Source: Candidatus Omnitrophota bacterium
Lineage (GTDB): Bacteria > Omnitrophota > Koll11 > Aquiviventales > Aquiviventaceae
Reading direction: 5' to 3'
Assembly: GCA_016196415.1 (NCBI GenBank)
Contig: JACPXS010000117.1
Coordinates: forward strand, 1 to 6,940
Length of the DNA: 6,940 nucleotides
Shown: positions 1 to 4,460 of the stretch, piece by piece
How the letters are laid out: every line of letters begins with the position of its first letter
Numbering within the stretch: the first letter of the stretch is position 1
The notes under the pieces: model-generated
Databases searched by the model: none
The model's input: the letters and a program-made list of their open reading frames with translations, nothing else
What the model was told of the DNA's origin: nothing
Made by a program: the position numbers and the translations under genes

Positions 1-66
1 CTGAAGGCCTACGCCAAGCAGTTTGACCGGAGCCTCTACGTGAAAGAACGTCGCTCGGCTCCTTAG
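1..66 (+). CDS. C-terminal end of an unidentified gene (partial)
   Basis: Frame 1 is open from the window edge to a TAG at 64-66 and gives 21 residues ending in VKERRSAP. The other two forward frames stop at positions 2 and 22, and third codon positions are mostly G or C as in the neighbouring genes, so a genuine gene end is plausible. The fragment is hydrophilic and basic and has no recognisable motif, so no function is proposed. It converges on the PilZ gene on the opposite strand. The 54 bp between the two stop codons (67-120) contain no hairpin with a T run that would serve as terminator for either gene. Confidence 0.45.
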   Translation: MKAYAKQFDRSLYVKERRSAP

Positions 67-120
67 CCGGGACAACCAGAGGGACCCTGACGGGCGGGCG
101 CGGGCGAGGCGATGAGCGGA

Positions 121-1200
121 TCACCGCTCCAGGTCATGCACACGAACCCAGACCGTGGAGCTCTTGGGCGTGGGTTGACCGTCCCGAATAACGTATCCGC
201 CATTGCCTTGCCCGGACGGATTCCGATCGTTGGACGGGGGGCGGTCCGGCTCGGCGGAAACGCGCTCGCGCTCCTGCTGATGAGCGGGGTTCGAGCCGGG
301 GGACGGGACGCTCAGAAATCCCGCAATCAGCGGGTTCGAGGATGTCTGAGCGAGCGCATCGCGCAGAGCCCCCTCACGCACCTCAACGGCTTCTCGAATC
401 GCCTGGTGAAGCTCGGGGAGCGAGATGGAAGATCGAGCGAGCAACGCGCGCTCCTGCTTCACGTCGAGGAGTCGCTGCATGAGTTCTTCGCGCTCCCCAT
501 GTACACGCTCGTACGACTGCTGAAAACGCTCGATCTCCCGATCTAACCGCTCAGTCTCAGCTTGAAACAGCGCGGCCTCCTGACTCAATCGCGCGACTTC
601 CCCTGAGGTGGCGCTCACGTAAGTCCTGCTTGCCATCAGTTCACGTGCCGCTTGCGCTTCCCGCTGTTTCAACCGTAGGATGAGAGTGTTGCGCTGCTCC
701 AGCATGATTTCCAGCTGGCGTTGACGGCGGTGCGCTGAGTCGATCCACACGCCCCAGGCGAGTATGAGCAACAGCCCCGCAAGTCCGGCCGAACGCCAAG
801 CCGACGGGCCAACGTTCCAGACACCCACAGTAGCGGATTGAAACGCAGCGCTCGGAGCCGGCGTACGTTGGATTCGGTGCGCAAGGAATTCATGCAGCCG
901 ATGGCGAGTCGCCTCTTCGAGTGAGAGCCATTCAAGCCCAAGCGGATACCAGCGGCCCTTGAGCGGCTCTGAGGCTGACCACCGGACCACCCCGGTGGCG
1001 GTCAAGACCTCTCGTTCCCCCGGAAGCGAAAACCCGACGGTCACCTGTTCGCCACTGCGGTATGCCTCGCGCACCAAGAGGCCGACCCCCTGCTCACTGA
1101 GATTCGTAATGCGGCCATCGCGCGGAAGAAGATCGTCGGCAGGACAGTACTGCGCGCGGCACACGTGCGGGGTTCGAATGGTTGCGCGGCGCTCTTGCAT
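121..1200 (-). CDS. Gene C: PilZ domain protein with transmembrane segment and coiled coil
   Basis: This is a 359-residue protein and probably a c-di-GMP effector. Residues 1-110 form a PilZ domain: R5-xxx-R9 just after the start and NLSEQG at 33-38 match the two c-di-GMP-binding motifs, RxxxR and (D/N)xSxxG. A hydrophobic helix lies at about 137-153. It is followed by a charged helical stretch at about 157-255 with coiled-coil character, a Pro/Ser/Asn/Gly-rich linker (285-335) and a short ordered tail containing DGQPT and WVRVH. The frame is open 25 codons further upstream to 1275, but that extension overlaps gene B; the ATG at 1198-1200 lies 4 nt after gene B's stop and puts RxxxR at the usual N-terminal place. 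No Shine-Dalgarno sequence is visible, so translation may be coupled to gene B. If PilZ is cytoplasmic, the coiled coil would be periplasmic, yet the basic cluster HRRQRQ after the helix argues the reverse. PilZ assignment is firm; partner and output are unknown. Confidence 0.85.
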   Translation of the reverse strand: MQERRATIRTPHVCRAQYCPADDLLPRDGRITNLSEQGVGLLVREAYRSGEQVTVGFSLPGEREVLTATGVVRWSASEPLKGRWYPLGLEWLSLEEATRHRLHEFLAHRIQRTPAPSAAFQSATVGVWNVGPSAWRSAGLAGLLLILAWGVWIDSAHRRQRQLEIMLEQRNTLILRLKQREAQAARELMASRTYVSATSGEVARLSQEAALFQAETERLDREIERFQQSYERVHGEREELMQRLLDVKQERALLARSSISLPELHQAIREAVEVREGALRDALAQTSSNPLIAGFLSVPSPGSNPAHQQERERVSAEPDRPPSNDRNPSGQGNGGYVIRDGQPTPKSSTVWVRVHDLER

Positions 1201-1204
1201 GGAA

Positions 1205-3367
1205 CTAGGGGCGTGCCGACCGGAATGTTTCCACGAGCTGATCGAGTTGCGCCCGCGTTGACGCAGACAGACCAATCAGCCGATACCCGCTCCGGTACTG
1301 GGAAGACCCATCCTGGACTCGCTGCCACTTCACGTGAGCCCTGGATTCAATGGGAGAATGACCAGGCACCGTGATGCGAATCCGCAGCGAGGGGCGCGCC
1401 GGAAGCTCCTGGGCCGTTTCCAATCCCACCCCTGCACTGCTGAGATCCCGAAGCGATCCGGCCATCACGGAACCTTGCTTGCCGTTGCGCACCTCCACGG
1501 ATCCCTCCGGAACGCGAACGCGAGCCTGGCGGCGCCGGTTGCCTGAGGCTTCCAAGAAACCCAACTCTCGCTTCACGATGGCGAACGCTTCCTGCAACGC
1601 GCGTTCCCGACCCGTCGACGCTTGAAGCTGCTGCTGGAGCTCGGCGAGCTGCGCAGCCAACTGCTCATGCTTCGCCCGCTCTTCATCGAGGACGCGAGCG
1701 GCTTCAGTCGTTCCCTGCTCGGCTGTCTCGACCTGTTTGGCGCCATCTTGCAAGATGGCCAACTGCGTTTCCAAATGGCGCACGCGCTCCTGGGATTCGC
1801 CAAGGTACCACTGACTCTCTTCCCAGCGCTTGCGCAGTGTATCGGCCTCGCGCTCCCATCGTTGGATATCCGCCTCGTACCGGCGGAGCTGTTCGCTAAA
1901 TTCGCTCAACTGCGTTTCCAGCTTGGCGGACTTCGCTCGCTCCTCGCCAAGGGACCAACTGGCTACGTTGCGCTGTCGACGCAACGCTTCGAGCTCTTCG
2001 GTGTATTGGCGCACCGCAGCCCTGGCCTCCTCCAGACGCGCCCGGCTCTGTTCAAGCTGTCTCGTGAAATGCTCGTTGCCGGCCCCTGCGCTCAGTAACT
2101 CGACCACCTGCTCCCGCTCAACCAGCGCCACGCGGTGCTCCTTCGCCAGGCGCTGTGCGGGGATGGTGAACGTCCCCGCGGCCACGAGGAAACCTTGCGC
2201 GGCCTCAGCGCCGCGCATGGCGTTGATGAACTGCTCAACGGTCTGCTTTTCAAAAAATGGCCCTGACCCAACGAACAGGAGCGCCGATTTGACATCATCT
2301 TTTGTGATCACTCGCAGCGTGCCGAGCGGGGTATGCAGAAGTTCTTTCTCAAGGACGAGTTGGTAGCCTTGCCGTTCAAACGCCCGCCAGACTAACTGAT
2401 CAATGAGGATGACGCCGGCGGGCAGCCGACCGGTGGGGAGCGCGCGGCCAACGAAGCGCCCTGGGCCCTTCCAAGAGAAAACGGCCCAGAACCCCGCACC
2501 GCACGCCAGCCCAAGACCCAGGAACCCGACCGCCCAGGAGCTCGCCGGTGTGCGACGCGCTGCCTGTGGTGGCGCTCCGGACGGCTTCATCGTCCACGCA
2601 CCGGGGCGTGAGGAGACCGGGGCTCCTGGCTCGCGTCGTAACGAGAGGGTTGTCATCTCCGAATCGCCTGGACCCGTCGAAGCCGACGGCGATCCTGATG
2701 ACCGCAGAGCAACCTCGCTGATGCCATCGCCAGTGGACTGAACACTCCCGCTAGGCGTTAAACGTTGCGAGGCTGCTGGGGCGGCGTTGAGTGGCAGCAC
2801 CCACGTCGCGGGAGTCGCTTGCGCCATCGCGTGTTGCATAGCGCGGAACCGCTCGCTGATGTTCACGGCTCCGAGCCCGCTGATCACCGTCCCGCCCCGT
2901 AACCCGACCTCGACGTCCGCACGACCGACCGAAACCGGATGATCGATTTCCACCACGACCTGCCCAGGCTCTGACCGGACACGAAAGGGATGCGGGGCAT
3001 CCAACGTGATGGCCACGGACTGGATGAAGCGTGTGGGCGGCGCGCCCGTTGGAGAACCGTAACGGGCGGCGATGGCTCGAACGACTCCCTGCCCCCCCAC
3101 GGTTCGTTCCGGCAACAACCCCACCACCCGCTGACCAGGGAATTCAATCATGATCGTCGGCGGCTGCTGGAGCAATCTCGTCCGGACGGTCAAGGTTTCT
3201 TCCGAGCCAACCTTGAGAATGACCGAGGTCGTGCTCATCGCAACTGGATCCGTGGTCTCAGCGGCCCGCGCTGGGAGGGACGAGAGACCGATCCACACGC
3301 TCCATCCTATGAGCAGCGATGGGATCCAACGTTCGGTCATTCGGTGAGCACGTGAGCGACCCGCCAT
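1205..3367 (-). CDS. Gene B: AMIN-like / TM / Mrr-like / coiled coil / PilZ fusion protein
   Basis: This 720-residue multidomain envelope protein has, in order: a signal peptide (hydrophobic core about 14-32, cleavage probably after PARA at 35); a beta-rich region at about 45-145 resembling AMIN domains, which in known proteins bind peptidoglycan or target periplasmic machines; a Ser/Pro/Gly linker (146-275); a transmembrane helix (277-299); an Mrr/restriction-endonuclease-like domain (about 315-426, with FERQGY, QGFLVAAGTFT and VALVEREQ); a long coiled coil (430-605); and a C-terminal PilZ domain (610-715) with R612-xxx-R616 and DLSSAG at 641-646. The D...(E/Q)xK nuclease triad is not recognisable (KDDVKSALLFVG stands where it is expected), so this domain is probably structural or ligand-sensing. 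The predicted topology is periplasmic AMIN with cytoplasmic Mrr-like, coiled-coil and PilZ parts. The first ATG lies 3 nt after gene A's stop; the ATG at 3338-3340 (MTERW) gives a more usual signal peptide. Neither has a clear Shine-Dalgarno. The coding call is firm, the Mrr-like assignment moderate. Confidence 0.85.
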   Translation of the reverse strand: MAGRSRAHRMTERWIPSLLIGWSVWIGLSSLPARAAETTDPVAMSTTSVILKVGSEETLTVRTRLLQQPPTIMIEFPGQRVVGLLPERTVGGQGVVRAIAARYGSPTGAPPTRFIQSVAITLDAPHPFRVRSEPGQVVVEIDHPVSVGRADVEVGLRGGTVISGLGAVNISERFRAMQHAMAQATPATWVLPLNAAPAASQRLTPSGSVQSTGDGISEVALRSSGSPSASTGPGDSEMTTLSLRREPGAPVSSRPGAWTMKPSGAPPQAARRTPASSWAVGFLGLGLACGAGFWAVFSWKGPGRFVGRALPTGRLPAGVILIDQLVWRAFERQGYQLVLEKELLHTPLGTLRVITKDDVKSALLFVGSGPFFEKQTVEQFINAMRGAEAAQGFLVAAGTFTIPAQRLAKEHRVALVEREQVVELLSAGAGNEHFTRQLEQSRARLEEARAAVRQYTEELEALRRQRNVASWSLGEERAKSAKLETQLSEFSEQLRRYEADIQRWEREADTLRKRWEESQWYLGESQERVRHLETQLAILQDGAKQVETAEQGTTEAARVLDEERAKHEQLAAQLAELQQQLQASTGRERALQEAFAIVKRELGFLEASGNRRRQARVRVPEGSVEVRNGKQGSVMAGSLRDLSSAGVGLETAQELPARPSLRIRITVPGHSPIESRAHVKWQRVQDGSSQYRSGYRLIGLSASTRAQLDQLVETFRSARP

Positions 3368-3370
3368 GGC

Positions 3371-4048
3371 TTAGAGGACCCGAACGAGATCATTGATACG
3401 GATTTCAATGGTCTCCCATTCTGGCAAGACGGTGGCGGCACACACCCCTTCTTGAACGCGCTCGATCCGCGCCTTGGCAAGCAACTGGTCACCTCGAAAG
3501 ATGGAGACGGTATCTCCGATGCGGACGGCATCCCATCCTAAATCGATCACAACAAAGTGCCAGTCCCGGTTGATGGAGAGCACCCGGCCACTCAATGCAG
3601 ACGGCTCCGCATTGCTGACGACCACGCGCTCTAACTGGACCGGGCTCGCGTGCTCCGATCCCCCACCGCTTTTCTGTTGCTGAAGCGCCAGGGCGAGTTC
3701 CCCTTGGAGCTGGTCGCTCTGCTGTTCGATCGCGGAAAGACGCGCGTGGAGCTCTTGGGTTTTTCTGGCTTCCTCGCTCAGCTGGGCCATGGCCCCCTCC
3801 ATTTGCGTCCGGACCTGCGCTAAAGCCTCGGTGAGCTCTCGGGAGCGTTGTTGCTCGTGCTGGAGCTCCGCTTTCAACCGTTCATCGGTTGCCAAGACCT
3901 CCCCAAATCGCAACTCGAGCTGTCGGCGAGCTTCCAAGGCGTCCCGGTAGCGAGACTCAAGTGTTTGACGATACCGATACTCCCACGCCATCCCTCCCAT
4001 AACAACCACCCCGAACACCGCCACGAGGATCTGACGTCCTCTGCTCAC
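3371..4048 (-). CDS. Gene A: membrane-anchored coiled-coil protein with C-terminal beta domain
   Basis: This 225-residue protein has no family I can name. It has a short basic N-terminus (MSRGRQ), one hydrophobic helix (about 6-22), a long Glu/Gln/Arg/Leu-rich coiled coil (24-126), a flexible KSGGGS linker, and a C-terminal domain (139-225) of alternating beta strands with GRVLSINRDW, VVIDLGWDAVRIGDTV and a final INDLVRVL. That pattern (G-x-V...hydrophobic-D-LG...G-D) resembles SH3-like or barrel domains in secreted and envelope proteins. The N-terminus suggests helix insertion with the coiled coil and beta domain in the periplasm. I prefer the GTG at 4046-4048 because GGGGAGGG (4057-4064) lies 8 nt upstream; the frame stays open to a TTG at 4087, which would add 13 residues but lacks this ribosome binding site. 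It is first of the three-gene operon and its stop is 3 nt from gene B's start. Confidence 0.8.
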   Translation of the reverse strand: MSRGRQILVAVFGVVVMGGMAWEYRYRQTLESRYRDALEARRQLELRFGEVLATDERLKAELQHEQQRSRELTEALAQVRTQMEGAMAQLSEEARKTQELHARLSAIEQQSDQLQGELALALQQQKSGGGSEHASPVQLERVVVSNAEPSALSGRVLSINRDWHFVVIDLGWDAVRIGDTVSIFRGDQLLAKARIERVQEGVCAATVLPEWETIEIRINDLVRVL

Positions 4049-4053
4049 TCCGC

Positions 4054-4188
4054 TCACCCTCCCCGCTGACCACTCCGCTGCCAACAAAAAATCCCCAACG
4101 ACACGTTGTCCTTGGGGATCACTCCGTTGTCCACCACGAGCTGGCCTTCGACACCGTTCTTCTTATCCCGCTTCAAGCGAACCGCCAC
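4054..4188 (-). CDS. Possible small protein or leader peptide, 44 codons
   Basis: An open frame runs from a GTG at 4186-4188 to a TGA at 4054-4056. The peptide begins VAVRLKRDKKNGVEG and ends QRSGQRGG. Over its first 32 codons the GC content by my count is about 84% at position 3, 66% at position 1 and 28% at position 2, the ordering typical of real genes in GC-rich genomes; the preceding in-frame stretch lacks it and ends in TAG directly before the GTG. The ribosome binding site is weak (CAGG, 7 nt upstream). Its stop lies 5 nt before gene A's start, matching the 3-4 nt junctions further down the operon. Its distal half is also the arm of a terminator-like hairpin, so it could be a leader peptide controlling read-through, a small protein, or chance. 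I recognise no homologue. Confidence 0.35.
   Translation of the reverse strand: MAVRLKRDKKNGVEGQLVVDNGVIPKDNVSLGIFCWQRSGQRGG
4057..4064 (-). promoter_or_regulatory. Ribosome binding site deciding the start of gene A
   Basis: The minus strand reads GGGGAGGG followed by 8 nt and then GTG at 4046-4048. It is the best Shine-Dalgarno match in the operon and favours this GTG over the upstream TTG at 4085-4087. It lies within the last codons of the upstream 44-codon frame, whose TGA ends 5 nt before the GTG. Confidence 0.55.
4086..4119 (-). terminator. Intrinsic terminator or attenuator in the leader of the PilZ operon
   Basis: On the minus strand ATCCCCAA pairs perfectly with TTGGGGAT (forward arms 4112-4119 and 4091-4098). 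One mismatch is followed by an inner GACA/TGTC stem closed by a 3-nt loop, and a run of six T follows immediately at 4091-4086. The shape is that of a strong rho-independent terminator. It lies about 150 nt downstream of a predicted promoter but 38 nt upstream of gene A, so it would either end a short RNA or act as an attenuator controlling entry into the operon. Confidence 0.65.
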
Positions 4189-4259
4189 CTAACAACCTGC
4201 GCGGTGTAAGCGTCCGTGACCACACGCCTTCAATTGTCCCCGCACCACAATCGCTTAAC

Positions 4260-4269
4260 GTTCGCGAAC
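4260..4269. repeat. Perfect 10-bp palindrome at the predicted transcription start
   Basis: GTTCGCGAAC is identical on both strands and coincides with the first ten predicted transcribed bases of the PilZ operon. It could be an operator half-site pair or a small 5' hairpin in the RNA. A 10-bp palindrome can also arise by chance. Confidence 0.3.
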
Positions 4270-4275
4270 AATCAC

Positions 4276-4304
4276 ACACTACCAACTGTGGTATCACTTG
4301 TCAA
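4276..4304 (-). promoter_or_regulatory. Sigma70-type promoter of the PilZ operon
   Basis: A perfect TTGACA (forward 4299-4304) is separated by 17 bp from TAGTGT (4276-4281; 3 of 6 matches to TATAAT). The predicted start is near 4269, giving a leader of about 220 nt before gene A. The -35 is exact and the spacing ideal, but the -10 is weak, which would suit an activated or otherwise regulated promoter. Confidence 0.5.
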
Positions 4305-4313
4305 CACCATAGT
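4280..4313. repeat. Inverted repeats around the -35 box (possible operator)
   Basis: ACTGTGGTAT (4285-4294) and ACACCATAGT (4304-4313) are inverted repeats matching at 8 of 10 positions, with centres 19 bp apart and the -35 box between and partly within them. A second short palindrome, TACCA-ACTG-TGGTA, occupies 4280-4293 in the spacer, and GTATCA is repeated directly at 4291 and 4312, 21 bp apart (two helical turns). This arrangement is typical of a dimeric regulator's binding site, but no particular regulator can be named. Confidence 0.35.
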
Positions 4314-4334
4314 ATCATCAGCGCGATAACGAAC

Positions 4335-4358
4335 ACGGCGAGTCGCACGACTCGCCGT
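4335..4358 (-). terminator. Hairpin terminator after tRNA-Leu
   Basis: ACGGCGAGTCG (4335-4345) and CGACTCGCCGT (4348-4358) form a perfect 11-bp stem around two bases (effectively a 4-nt loop). On the minus strand it begins 20 nt after the tRNA 3' end and is followed by GTTCGTT, only a mild U-rich tail. It separates the tRNA unit from the PilZ operon promoter. On the plus strand it is followed by CTTTCGCT, so it is mainly useful in the minus direction. Confidence 0.6.
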
Positions 4359-4378
4359 CTTTCGCTGGGAGATTGAAA

Positions 4379-4460
4379 TGGGGACGACAGGATTTGAACC
4401 TGCACCCCTTGCGGGACTAGGCCCTCAACCTAGCGCGTATGCCAGTTCCGCCACGTCCCC
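4379..4460 (-). tRNA. tRNA-Leu (anticodon GAG)
   Basis: The minus strand folds as a class II tRNA of 82 nt: acceptor GGGGACG/CGTCCCC, three-pair D stem GCG/CGC, anticodon stem CTAGG/CCTAG with loop TTGAGGG (anticodon GAG, reading CUC and CUU), long variable arm with CCC-GCAA-GGG, T arm GCAGG-TTCAAAT-CCTGT, and discriminator A. The CCA end is not encoded (ATTTC follows). Its first 44 nt are overlapped by the ilvD reading frame on the same strand. No strong separate promoter is evident; TATGAC about 18 nt before the mature 5' end is a weak -10 candidate without a -35. It may depend on read-through from cobO-ilvD. Confidence 0.95.

Larger units (their letters stand above)
4086..4269 (-). ncRNA. 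Candidate leader RNA or short transcript of about 184 nt
   Basis: This stretch is bounded by the predicted transcription start (about 4269) and the terminator-like T run, so termination would release an RNA of about 184 nt. It contains the 44-codon frame. The sequence GGGGA occurs before the terminator (about 4237-4241), in its 3' arm, and again in gene A's ribosome binding site; each could pair with the single TCCCC of the terminator's 5' arm, which would allow alternative folds. The GGA triplet, the core of CsrA/RsmA sites, is frequent (nine by my count down to 4048). No known riboswitch core is recognised. Confidence 0.3.

Noticed and set aside
112..546. Plus-strand open frame of 144 codons opposite gene C
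   Set aside because: It has no motif and no ribosome binding site, and the opposite frame encodes a clear PilZ protein.
1201..1275. N-terminal extension of gene C to an upstream ATG
   Set aside because: It would overlap the end of gene B by 71 bp and place 25 unrelated residues before the PilZ RxxxR motif; the ATG at 1198-1200 fits both family and operon spacing.
1622..2098. Plus-strand open frame of 158 codons encoding a Leu-rich, membrane-like protein
   Set aside because: It is the antisense of gene B's coiled coil; Glu/Gln/Lys codons read backwards give Leu/Phe, which explains the apparent hydrophobicity.
4049..4087. TTG start giving gene A 13 extra residues
   Set aside because: No ribosome binding site precedes it, while the GTG at 4046-4048 has GGGGAGGG at 8 nt.
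4049..4269. c-di-GMP riboswitch (GEMM class) in the PilZ operon leader
   Set aside because: Expected from context and looked for, but the conserved GEMM core segments are not there; stretches such as GGTCACGGACGC only partly resemble it. A covariance-model search would settle this.
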